Shown here piece after piece: positions 39,201 through 50,559 of a stretch of DNA of 64,000 nucleotides; positions within the stretch are counted from its first letter, which is position 1, and every line of letters begins with the position of its first letter. The DNA is from Rhyacophila brunnea. Taxonomy: Eukaryota > Arthropoda > Insecta > Trichoptera > Rhyacophilidae. Made by a program: the position numbers and the translations under genes. The notes under the pieces were generated by a model. It ran no database searches and had not been told where the DNA came from. It saw only the letters and a program-made list of their open reading frames with translations. The stretch is from positions 1,116,001 to 1,180,000 of the forward strand of contig JAGYXB010000135.1 in NCBI GenBank assembly GCA_022495005.1, written 5' to 3'.

Positions 39201-39689
39201 TATAAAGTTCATTAACATACTTTGAAGTATTTTGCCGCTCCATTGAAAATATCGGTAAACTTAATCCTTTTCGTTCGTTTAATTTAACAAATACAAAATT
39301 TACATATCTATAGCCAACAATATTGCTAAACTTTTCTTGAAATTCACTTTGAAAGTCTCGTTATTTGAAATGTTTTGAGGCTAAATGAATAAAAGTCTAC
39401 TACAAAATAAGTAACAAGAGTAAATGAACCAATTAGTTATAACCATAATATAATATTTAGACTGAAAATTAATCGTAAAAATTACATTATTAAATTGAAC
39501 ATATAATATTTATATACTTATATAAGTTATATAAGTTTATAAATCATCACGAAGAATAAGAGACATTTTAATTTGTGAACATATTATTATTATTATGCTT
39601 ACCAAGTTAAATTCATACATTGAATTAAATATATCTTCATAATTCATAAAAAATCATTTCTATCTACTTATTTTACTTTACATTTTTGT

Positions 39690-39860
39690 CACAACCCCCT
39701 CCCGTAAATGCTAAAAATACTTTTCTTAATATTTATTCTTAAATCCGCAATCCCCAATATTGTGTTTTCAGATCCTTTTATATTTTTTTTTCACCGTATT
39801 TTCTCTGACCCCCCTTCGTCACAAATCATCGCATTATTTCAAACCCCCTATCTAGAGCGT
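39690..39860 (-). other. G-tract sequence, possible transposon tail
   Basis: Three homopurine tracts (cgggagggggtt, aaggggggtc, tagggggttt on the minus strand), each beside TGTGAC- or GAAATAATG-type words. This resembles decayed 3' ends of some insect retrotransposons, but no coding or boundary is visible. The overlapping plus-strand 103-codon ORF (39708-40019) is probably incidental. Confidence 0.25.
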
Positions 39861-42069
39861 AATGTCATATATAAACGGCCTCTTAGTGATGACCTTTCCG
39901 TTAAAATTAATACAACAAATAGAATCCACGCTTTTCTTAAATATATTTTAATATCATTGGTACCTAATTACTTATCGACTACTCATTATAAAATATTATA
40001 TTCCTATACTAATCGGTAAAAGTATAGTTGAGTAGCCTATGATAAATGGAAGTCACATTTCCACGGATTTAAAAAAAACCTAAAACTCTCAATACTTACT
40101 GGTGGTACTACTTATAAATATTGTTTTTTTAACCATTAATTATATAGTTATTTTGTATAATAGACTGTAATGAACTTTATTCTTTTTATGTGTGTTGTAT
40201 ACACACTAGAGATATATAGATAAATACATGCAGTTCACAGTTACCAAAAGGTTAAGTTCAAGTCGTTAATCTCAGTTCCATAGCATGTTATGAAAGTATT
40301 TTGGTCAGTTGACATTTATTTAATACGTCATAAATACACCAAATCATTGGTAAAATATTATCTGTATTTTCATTCATTATGATTGATCAAAATTTAAATA
40401 GTAGGTTGATGCTATTTCTACACTGTCTTAATAGAGTAATGTTATTTTAAACACTTATGGGAAATATAGGTATTTGAAATTAATTAAATTACAATAAAAT
40501 AAGGGATAAAAAAAATAATTCCACATGAAATTCTGCCAAATAAATATGCAAAAAAAGTTTTTAACGCAGTTTTCAAAAATAATATTGTCTTATCATAATA
40601 GTACAAGATATTATGTAGAATAATAATAACTTACATATAATATATACCTTTTATTCATTCATATAGCAGTTTAGACTTATACGGAGAATAAAAATACGCA
40701 TATGAGATAAATTATTTTGACCTTGACATTTCGCCAAATCCGAAAGGAGAAAAAAACAAAGTCCGGCGAATTTTCACGCTTTAGCAATATGATCGCAAGA
40801 TAATTACTCATCTTAAGCGACGGCTTTTTATTCCAGCAAAGAAAAAGTGTGCAATAAATATTGTCCAAGTTGCTATTGTATTCTAGTGAAGCGGCAGGGC
40901 TACCGTTTATATGATAAATGGGCCATATTTGTAATCTAGATAAATGTTTGGCACGACTGTGCCGCGTCCTCTGTCCCCAACAATGTACTGAATTTCAAAG
41001 GGTATATAGCAAAACCAAATATGTATACATTATAAACTTGGATACCTTGTTTGCCACCTCACTAAGAAAACAGACCTGGGTACTTCATTTTGACATAATG
41101 GCATAACTTTGACAATGATTGATTCTGTATATCGATCTTACTATAATAATCATAACTATCTCTAACAGACTTATAAATTCAAATCAAATATCTAGAATAA
41201 TTATTCATCACTGTAAGAAAATAATAATAAACTCTAATTTTTTTCTGATATATTTTACATAACTACTTACTTAATATAAACTATCTCAGAAATATAAATA
41301 AATACTAGAAATGGTTAAGCAAATATTAAGGGATGTTAAAATAAGACCTCAGTTGCATGCTGTACCTTCATTATTTGACGTGATTAATGATTGTATCGAT
41401 TAATATTAATAAAGAATATAACTCCAAATTGCGTTGATTATAGGTTTAAGCCCCACTTGACACAACTATTTTTCTAATAGATTTCTTAAATTACTTATCT
41501 TTAATAAAAATTGCAACATTATCAAATATTATTTGAAAATAAAAGAGGCGAATTGAAAAATATGTTAAAAAGTATCAGATATTGTTTATCCAACATCATT
41601 TTTTGACTTTCATTGTAACTAAATTAATATGATATAATAACGAAGCTTATATCGAACAATAATATTAGTAAAATGCAAATATTTTATAGTAGTCTACCTA
41701 TTATACTACCTGTTACCTCTTGTTTAACCACAATTACTTTTTATTTACGTTGTTTTTTGTGTCTATGAAACTATGCTCTGGTCAAATTTTCAAGGAGTCT
41801 TCAGCTAAAAGACGTGTATTATTTATTGTTTTCTCTTGTTTTCTATATTATTCTCCTGTTTGATTGAAATAGTACATAGCTGATATTTTGAATGATTTGA
41901 CCGAAGAATTGAATTTTTCCTTACCATCAGAATGTATAATATTTTAAGTATATTTAAATATACCCGTTTTTTGGGTATCTACTTATATGATATTCTACAA
42001 ATGTATAACAAATCCCCTTCTTTTGATATATTCCTCATTATTTGAGTAAACATTAACGCTACTACATCC
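39861..42069. other. AT-rich DNA, no supported gene
   Basis: Short ORFs only, with no recognisable elements. Confidence 0.4.
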
Positions 42070-42257
42070 AATGCGCCGGCTAGATGCTCATGCTTTACCA
42101 CAAGCTTACCTGTGCAAACCGGTTTGTATCGGGAAGCCCATGTATATGGACGGGAAAACTGTAGCTCGCGCAAACCGAAAAGCGTGGCCTGGGTGTATCG
42201 TATTTTTTACACAAACTATACCACGCAGGCAAGTCACTGCCGTCTAGCCGGCGCATT
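42070..42257. mobile_element. MITE/fold-back element, 188 bp, GC-rich
   Basis: The ends are inverted repeats: AATGCGCCGGCTAGATG at 42070-42086, and its complement at 42241-42257 with one mismatch. Inside, CTTACCTGTG near the left is partly mirrored by CTTGCCTGCG read from the right, so the element folds further. GC content is far above the flanks. No coding capacity and no convincing target duplication. Confidence 0.65.
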
Positions 42258-45043
42258 AAAGAATATACAGCATTATGAATAATACTTATATATTTATGTT
42301 AGAAGTAATTTACATGATTTTCAAAAGTAAATTTTAAAACAATTATACATTTAATTGTTTAAATTTATATTTATGTAGTAGAATTTCAATAAACCGCCTC
42401 TGCTTATAATGATGCATTTTTGAGAATGTCATTTGGGCGTATGATACCTTCATCAAAACTTGTGTTACTCCTAAAACTAACTAATCAAATTATTACTGAT
42501 ATATTAAAGTTACCCGAAATTATATTTCGTAGTTTTTTAGATTATATCTCTAATTTAATATAAATAAAAACTATAGAAGTATTTGAACTATGACTAAGAA
42601 ATATGTATTTAAATTTGATTTAACGTTTTCACAGCTATTTGTAGATTTCTTCTAAATTTTTTTTTCTCAGGCAACCAAATACATTTGTAGACTTGTATGC
42701 AAATACAGAGAAAGCCGTTTATAATATAAGCGACAAATAATAATGCTCGCCAGAGTGTTGGAACGGTTGTGCATTTTTCAAAGGTTTCATATTGCCTTGT
42801 ATATTGTACAGCCCGGCTCGAAACATTCCGCCTGAGAGGAATATGATGATAAATGATTGGCCACACTGTGAGTGCACTTTGTGTGGGTGGACATAGAATC
42901 AGGCGACATCTTGGCTATATGGAAACTACAACGTAAGCTGGCATACTATTTTAAAACGTATTTATGTTGTAACTATCAATATTTATTATATACAGTACCA
43001 ATATTATCATAATTTATTATACATATCTATTTTATAATAGCATACTTTTAGTTCTAGTTGTTTATTAATCTACGATCTGATCATATTATAACAATCGTGT
43101 GGCGATATTAAAAAAATACATCAGAAATCAAAACCACAGGGTGGGACCGGCAAGGCCCCATGTAGCTAGGGTGAAACTATTCCAAGAAGATCATACGTTA
43201 TATTATTCTATATTATGATTTTTCGTAGTCTTAATATCATAATATTTTTAACAGTAAGAGTTGATGAGTTTTGCATGCTCTATTTATCCATCATACACCT
43301 GGAATACCTACACTGAATTTGATTCAAACACATGCTTTATTTGCTTGAAAGCCTAACACCATAGAGCTCATTAATTAATACCATTTAACCATCTGAGAGA
43401 TAATTGAATTAATATAGGATCAAATGTAAATTCAGTTAATAATACAATGAATGGAAAATATTTTGAGTTGATTATTTGGAAAGACTTTGGTTCAATTTAT
43501 TGATGAATCTTTTTTTATACACTTAAAATTTTACCATTATACATGTTAAAAATATTTTACAAACAATATGAAATCATTATAACCATTATTGACCATTATA
43601 TTGGAGTTTCACGTTAATTCTAGTTCAATTAATGTTTGAATAAAGTTTGTGTGATAAAATCAATTATATTTGGTTTTAAGTTAAGGAAAAGTATAACTCT
43701 GGTTTTGTCAGCCATTCTAACAATCGCCGTATTTTATGAAATAAAACGCCGACCTACCGATGCTTTTCCAAAGCGGGGAACTCAAATCACTAAGCTTTTG
43801 TATTGTTTTCGTCTATTGGCAAACATTGTTTCGGATTTTGTGTCTTATCCGTTTTCAATACAATATAGTATTATTTAAGCCCTAAAACAAAAAGGTCAGC
43901 AAAACCTTTCAAAAATAAACGATCGTTTATATAACTTTTGTTTAATACCCAATCATTGTTGAAGATTATATTAATAATAGAATGGCTTACAATATTACAT
44001 ACAAATAGTGATATTTACAACAGAATAAACGATGTATAACCGAATTAAACATTTATACTGCAAATGATAAAGATATTTGTGAGAATTACCTGATATTCAT
44101 TTAAATTTATGTTTTAGAAAGATGGAAAAAAAACTATAGTCCGTGGGTGTTATTAGTGAAGATTAGTGCATCTGTTTGTCTAATAGATATATGTTAAATT
44201 TTACTCTATTCAGTATCATATTATTATGTAGGTTCAATGACAATTATATAATATAATAGTGGTTATCTTTATTAGTAATTAGAATTTTTCTTTTCTTTCA
44301 TGTTATTTACATTATATTTATAGTTATTACATAATATTTTGTTTTTACTGTATATTGTGATTATTTGAACAATAATACTTTTATAATAATACATCATTCT
44401 GAATAAATATATAGATGATACTATTTTTATAAGTATCAAAATATTGTTATTTTAAAACATTAAAAAAATGACTATTAATATCGTTTCTATTAACCTTTTT
44501 GAAACATCGTCGACTTATTAAACATTAACTTGTTCACACTTCAAATTATTATTTAATATATAAATATATGATTAATGAAATACAATTACAATCATTATTT
44601 ATAATAATATATTATGTAGATAAATGAACACAAAAATAACAGATATATATTTAAAGCCACCATTTTTAAACAAAAATAATATTATTAATATTTCTATCGC
44701 TACAAATTTAACGAAATTTTGTATAATTGCCATTAAGTAGTGTTTTAATACAAAAATTTCACGTATTCTAGTATCATCTGAAAGTCTTTGTTTTATCAAC
44801 AAATAATAATGTGGAAAATAAATATATATGCATCTATGTATAAACTTTTATGATGCGTTTTTTTCAGGAGCTATATCGTTAAATAATATGGTTTACATAA
44901 CACACCGAGAGACGTATGTCTTAAATGTGTTTCATCTCCAATAGCAATACCGCTCAGTATCAGCATATTTGGGTGACATTTTGACATTTTACAAGACATA
45001 TTTTGGAAGCAAAACTTCCCTCTATATATAGGCGGCAGCTTAC
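42258..45043. other. AT-rich DNA, no supported gene
   Basis: Contains an 85-codon minus frame (42609-42866) and an 80-codon plus frame (43636-43878), both slightly GC-richer than the flanks but without a family signature or good splice context. A small GC patch lies at 43135-43185. Confidence 0.35.
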
Positions 45044-45146
45044 AGTGAGTGATGGAACTCGATTTCTAGAATGTGGTTTTCCAAAAGTGTCTGTAACGGA
45101 TGACTTGGGATGTGCTTTGCATGTGCGTACCTTTCGATAAGTTTTA
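45044..45146 (-). CDS. Weak candidate exon, unknown product
   Basis: On the minus strand, TTTTTTGCTTAG is a reasonable acceptor. It is followed by 103 bases open in one frame (KTYRKVRTCKAHPKSSVTDT and onwards, basic and Ser/Thr-rich) and then CACT|GTAAGC, a moderate donor. GC content is above the flanks. No family recognised. The frame also reads through both junctions for 64 codons, so the splice sites are not required. Low confidence. Confidence 0.15.
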
Positions 45147-47830
45147 CTAAGCAAAAAACGTATTTTAAATATACGAGTGGCTTGAAAAATTGATTATTTA
45201 AGGTGAAAGTTAAAACAAAGTGAGCCGAAGTAATATATTATGTAGGTAGTAGTTTTTGACATTAAGGAGGAAAAAGTTTTTTTATTGGTACACTCCACCA
45301 TGGTCTAGTAGTTTTTAATTGCCGATAGTCGTTCAAAAACGATGGCAATAAAAAATTTATTTTGTATCTAATTATCGTCAAAATCTTAAAATGGATATTA
45401 TGTAAATCTTGCCCCCTTAATTTTTATTTTAATTTTAATAATATATGATCAAAGTTGGTGTTTTATTTTTATTCGAAAACAATATTTTTATTAATACAAA
45501 AATATTCAAAAAATTTAAAGTTTTATAAGATTTATAATATTATATTATTCACAGCACTGTGCTTAGATTTGAACAAAAATAAAAAAAGTTTAAGATAAGT
45601 ACGTTTCAGAAACTAAACTAAAAAAATCAAATTAAATTAAATAAAACACAAAATCTAAGTAAGACTGAAATGTTTAGTTAATGTATCTATGCACCTTTAA
45701 TCCATTTAAACTTATTTGGTTAAATACAAATGGAAGGGTCAATATTTAACATTTGTAATAAATATAATGCAAGCACAAGTTTTTTAAACGTTTATAGTCT
45801 GTCACTTTTCTTCATATTGTGAACTCAAGGGTCATCAACCGAAAACATGAAAATTCTCGTAGCGAATCACAAGCAACTTCAGAACTGTCGCCGCCTTGAA
45901 AAACGATCTTAGATCATATCACTCCCACGTGATTTACTAAAAAACCTCAAACTACAAAGAATGCTGGTATATTTGTGAGTCACTAACTGAGATATACGTA
46001 TTTAAAACTACTTAGTTGGGTTATTCTAGAATTAGATTGTAAAAATAAAACTTTAGTAGTAATTTGATAATATTATGATAGACTGTAACATGATACTATC
46101 ACGCATGTTACGTTGTAGATAGGTTGATAATAATGTGAATTCGTAAGGTATTTTGCGAGTGGATTTCCAAAAATTTACGATTATGTCTTATATTATGTAT
46201 TAAACCAGAGGTACTCAACATATTTAAAAATAACATAAACCTATCACACTTCAATAATAAATAAAGAAAGAAATTTTTCAGTGTAAATGGAATTTCACAT
46301 ATAAAAAAATCAATAATAAAAATCTATTATTGAAAAGGGTATATCGATTTTTAGAAATACAAGAAATTATCGTATAATCATTTAAAGTCATACCGAGTAT
46401 GAAAGAGTCTATGTTCTAACATTAAAATTAGATATGTTTAATAAGTAGTTAATAATATACTATTATATTATTGGTTGAAAAAATGAGATTTACGCTATTT
46501 AGGTTATATACTTTTAGTTATTATTGTACCTATTTTACGAATAAAGCTTTTATATTTTTATAAATTTATTCAGCTAACTATCAGTAGATTTATTGATATC
46601 ATTATATTGTTTTATTTGGAGGAGATTTCACGTCTTGTTGTATAAAATATATAAATGTACAAAACAAAAACACAAGAAGAATATAATTCTATTATGAAGT
46701 ATTAATTATCCCAAACAAAACTGGATTAATATCTTGGTTGTAATACTATAGAATATATTCAATAATATGAGAGATATTATTATGGTTAAGTTTAACATGG
46801 TTAATATTATACTTACTAAGATTACTAAGTATTTTTTTAAAATAAGTCTGCCGATTTAATCTATCTCTATCAATAAAAAAGTAAAACTCCCACAATACAT
46901 TAAAATCAACTAGCTAAGTGTAGTAATTCCTATCTACATCTTAATAGGTACAAAATTATATAATTTTATTTTTTAATAATATTATATTATCTGAATTAAT
47001 AACTGTGGTATTTTTTATTGTTCGACTTTAATATTTATATTTCCCTTATACAGATGCCGCTAGTATATCAGTAATCATTAGATAAAAGGCATTGTTTGTT
47101 ATAGTATTATGTGTATAGTAAATTTGACAATGTTAGTTGCATTCTTGCATTTCAGCTGTCAGAGATGAATTTGTATGCGCAAGCTGCAGTGAGTTATCTT
47201 CCAGCTGTAACTCTATCTAATTATGACTAACACACAGCTGTTGCACGAGATGGACATAATTCTAGCAGAGCGACTTACTTGCAATGTAACAGGAATTCTA
47301 AAATATTATATTATACATATTCTAAATTCATTGTGAAAATATATAAATAAATTATTGATGAAGGAAAAATAAAAAAATAATAATTTTAAAAACTATTTTC
47401 AGAGAATTACTGAATTTCAAATGTATAGCAATATTTTATGAGAGAATGGAAATGTAGCTAATTATGTACCTACATTATTTAAGATACAATACCTACAAGA
47501 TTAATACACATATTATATTTAAAATAATTCAATACAATATACAAAATATAGGTATACGTACATAATTTTGGATACCTACCTAAAAAATAGGTAAGAAAAA
47601 TTAGTTGTATCGTACAAACTACGCATTTGGCAATTATTTCCCAATAACGAATGCTTTATTCATATTCTTGTTTATTATTCTAAGAAATAATAAATTTAAA
47701 ACACATATAATATATATGACTTATAAAAAAATCACAGTTTTAAAGCCACCTGTTAAAATAATAATATATTTGAATTACCAACAGAATAAGGTACTTACTA
47801 TGAAAGCCATAACTCTCTACTACTCGTATT
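45147..47830. other. AT-rich DNA, no supported gene
   Basis: A small imperfect hairpin occurs at about 45320-45350 (ATTGCC...TCGTT/AACGA...GGCAAT). Otherwise no structure recognised. Confidence 0.4.
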
Positions 47831-47840
47831 TATCGCACCC

Positions 47841-48060
47841 CCAGTAAAATACTGTAGTAATCCAGAAAATGGCATTTTGCAGGAGAGCCATTTGAAGTTT
47901 CAAATATTCTTTGTAAATACAGGAAAAGTCTGAATGTAAAAATTATTCCTCATTTTTATGGAAAAACATGATCTATTTTCAACTGCTTCCATCATTTTTC
48001 TCTAAAACATATACAAATAAAGATATTTGAATATTTCTGAGTTACGACAGTATTTTATTA
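47841..48060. repeat. Left TIR core and subterminal copy
   Basis: The TIR core CCAGTAAAATACTGTAGTAA (47841-47860) reappears in opposite orientation at 48041-48060 as GTTACGACAGTATTTTATTA. Such repeats near transposon ends commonly serve as transposase-binding sites; that role here is inferred. Confidence 0.6.
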
Positions 48061-48320
48061 GGATATTTGAAAATTTCATGGTAAAATTTGAATCAACTCA
48101 ATATTTTCTATGTAAATTTCCCTACCATCACTCTAATAATTTCAACTAATTTGTTGGGTACTGTAAAGGGAAGTTTTTAAAATATTAAGTTATGGTACAA
48201 TCTTTAAAGATTTATTGAAAAAAAACAAGAAAAATACAATTATTAGTTCAAAACAACAAAAAAATACTTAATTATTTTATTTAATGGGCAAATAAAATTT
48301 CTAGATACGATTTTTAATTT

Positions 48321-49826
48321 TTAAACATCACTTGGAAGAGAAGCAACAAAATCATGATAAAATTCACGATGTTTAGCATTTCAGAGAGAAAGCAAATCCT
48401 TCTTTTTAATTGTCGTTATTTTTGGCCGCTCTTGATATGCTTTGGATGAATCGAGACCATCCATCGGTAACGGTTTACCTATTTTCCATTGACGAACATT
48501 CAATTTACTACATTCTTCATGATAACTTGTTTTAAAAAAATAATGTATGGATAGTCTCTGTCTACTTTTATAACTTTAATCTTCTGCCACAAAATTTTTT
48601 CTCCATTTTCATCAGTGTTGTAATTTTTACCGATTTCATCTGCTAGTTTTTTCTTGTTGTGAAAATTATTTGTTGTCATGGGTTTAACAATGTATGGTTG
48701 TCCTGTTTTATAACTTGTTTGTACAATGGTAATCATTTGGCCGGGCACAAATATTGGTCCACTTTTTAGAGCCCTAGTCTTCTGCTGCTCAATTTATTGT
48801 AGAATGGACAATATCGATTTCATTTTGGGTATGCCCGATGACCAAAAACTTATGAGAGATCGTTTTATTTTTTTGTGAATTCCTGATGGCATATAAAAAC
48901 ATTGCAGCAATGTATTTATTTTTATTCTACCCGGCACAATTGTCTCTGTAAAAAATAAAATGCTCAATGTGATGATATTTTTCACATGCAATGTAATCGA
49001 GTACACAGCTACCAATTTCATTGGATCTTCATGCAGCTTGACTCTCATCCCACATGTATCAGTTTGCAATATTTTCAGTGATATTATAGACTGTAAGATT
49101 GTACATTGCCGACTTTCGTTTATAATAGAAAGTTGACACATTTCCGCAAGGAAGCGGTAAAACAGCCTGCAAATCATATACAGCTACATTAATGACGCTG
49201 TTTTGGCCATTAGTTAGGGACTCTGCTACGTCTTTGGTCTTTTCATCCCTTGCCTCTTTTTTTCCAGGTTGATGTGTCTCATACTTTTCTTGAAGTTGTT
49301 CTTTTTCTTCTGGTGAACAATTATTGTATGGGTCGCATTCAACCCACAAATCTTTTTTAGGCTTAAAGAAGCCAATATTAAATTCGTCATTAAATATGGA
49401 TGTGTATAATAGTGTTTTTTTCCAAATGGCATATTGCTGTCAGCTTGTTGTTTTTTGTATAACCGATACATTTCAGCAATTGTTAATTTACCATCTAAAT
49501 ACAATCTAGATGTCTGTGCACGCAAATAATGTTACTCGATCACTGGAAAGACTTAATGTGAGTTCTTATATCATTTTTTAAATCATCTTCAATTTTTTGT
49601 GATTGCCATGGTGACCTCTTTGTTCTGGAATTGGCGTTCCGAAAAGAAGATCCCTTGTTTTCCACACAGTGGAGCAGTACCTTTCACTCACCCCAAATGT
49701 GTTGATAAAGTATTTTTTGCATACTTCTTGTATTTTACTTCCATTTAATTGAAGTTGATAACAAACATTGTTGCCTCTGCTGCTTCCAGTTTTTTTGTTT
49801 GAATACTTTGGAACAATAATATCCAT
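48321..49826 (-). pseudogene. DDE-like transposase pseudogene
   Basis: Translation over several frames gives one collinear protein of about 500 residues: NGSKIQEVCKKYFINTFGVS near the start, LTIAEMYRLYKKQQ, CDPYNN, AVYDLQAVLPLPCGN, YYKRK, YNLTVYN, DNCAG-stop-NKNKYIAAM, LVIGHTQNEIDIVHSTI, and a C-terminal EFYHDFVASLPSDV before the stop at 48321-48323. This order, with a D-N-C-x-G-Q-N block, is typical of transposase-like proteins repeated in aphid and cnidarian genomes. Plausible catalytic acids are Asp at 49173-49175, Asp at 48942-48944 and Glu at 48819-48821; this triad is inferred. Lesions include several frameshifts and a TAG in place of the expected Gln codon in the second-Asp block. The N-terminus may be incomplete. 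Confidence 0.75.
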
Positions 49827-49861
49827 GCAACTAGTGAGAAAATTACGATGTATCTCAAGAT

Positions 49862-50154
49862 CTTACTGTAGTAACAGAGTTACAACAGTATTTTTTTGAA
49901 AAATATTGTTTTAGTTTTTTAGAAAGCTTCTTGTAAAATACTGTCGTAACTTAGTTACAACACTATTTTATTATCGATTTAACAGTTTTCGGAAAGTAAT
50001 GTACTGTATTAAATGCTTTCTCTCTGATAATATTTGAGTTTGAGATATGACAATATTTTATTAAAATAGCAAAAAAAAATACGAATCCAACCACATCCAT
50101 AACTCGAAAACGCCGATTTCAGACTTACGACAGTATCTTACTGGAGGTGCGATA
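49862..50154. repeat. Right subterminal repeats and right TIR
   Basis: Copies of the TIR core occur at about 49879-49897 (GTTACAACAGTATTTT), 49934-49950 (TAAAATACTGTCGTAAC, opposite orientation), 49954-49973 (GTTACAACACTATTTTATTA), weakly at 50047-50063, and in the TIR itself from 50124. Confidence 0.65.
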
Positions 50155-50381
50155 TATAAAGAGAATGTGCCAACAGTCATACGTATATTGACTAAAAAAA
50201 TAAGACATGAATAACCAAATTACCATAAAACGAATGATTGTTATAATAATCAGTTGTATTATGACGGCCGTGACCTTACTTCGCTGTGTTTGTTGTAATG
50301 CGCCTTTCCAGACTGATGTGCTTTAGTGAAAGGATTATAACATAGCATGATGCAGTTTGTTTCTTGTCATGGAATATGAGT

Positions 50382-50519
50382 TTAGTGGGGGATGGGGGGT
50401 GCAAAGATTTGGACGGGGGGCAGACAGCGGGTGGTGAGGGACACGATGGGGGCCCGGGGGCGCAGGCCGTGGACATTACCGCCGTCGCTGGCTTTGACGG
50501 TGACTGATCTATTTGCCGT
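50382..50519 (-). CDS. Candidate terminal exon, unknown product
   Basis: On the minus strand CCGCCCCTTGTCTCAG is a strong splice acceptor with a long pyrimidine tract. It is followed by a very GC-rich segment. One frame is open for 45 codons to a TAA at 50382-50384, with TANRSVTVKASDGGNVHGLR and then PRAPIVSLTTRCLPP. A second frame, rich in Pro, Ser and Ala, stays open from the acceptor to 50276. Two simultaneous open frames are partly an effect of high GC, so the coding frame is not settled. The composition jump and acceptor make this one of the better host-exon candidates. No family recognised, and no AATAAA directly downstream. Confidence 0.3.
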   Translation of the reverse strand, partial: TANRSVTVKASDGGNVHGLRPRAPIVSLTTRCLPPVQIFAPPIPH

Positions 50520-50559
50520 CTGAGACAAGGGGCGGATGAGGTCCACACACAGATATATA

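Larger units (their letters stand above)
47831..50154 (-). mobile_element. DNA transposon with TIRs and broken DDE-like transposase
   Basis: The outer ends are inverted repeats of at least 31 bp: TATCGCACC, then CCAGTAAAATACTGTAGTAA on the left, matching the reverse complement of the right end at 27 of 31 positions. Length is about 2.3 kb. It encloses one decayed transposase-like gene on the minus strand (48321-49826). Copies of the TIR core (ACTGTCGTAAC and its complement) recur inside both ends. The exact boundary and target duplication are unclear because the flanks (TTTA and TATA) are themselves AT-rich. Confidence 0.75.

Noticed and set aside
39708..40019. 103-codon ORF with a signal-peptide-like start
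   Set aside because: It overlaps the C-tract sequence and its hydrophobic start is typical of AT-rich translation; no cleavage context or family.
48794..49177. 127-codon ORF as an independent protein
   Set aside because: It is an out-of-frame reading of the transposase pseudogene; the collinear conserved blocks lie in other frames.
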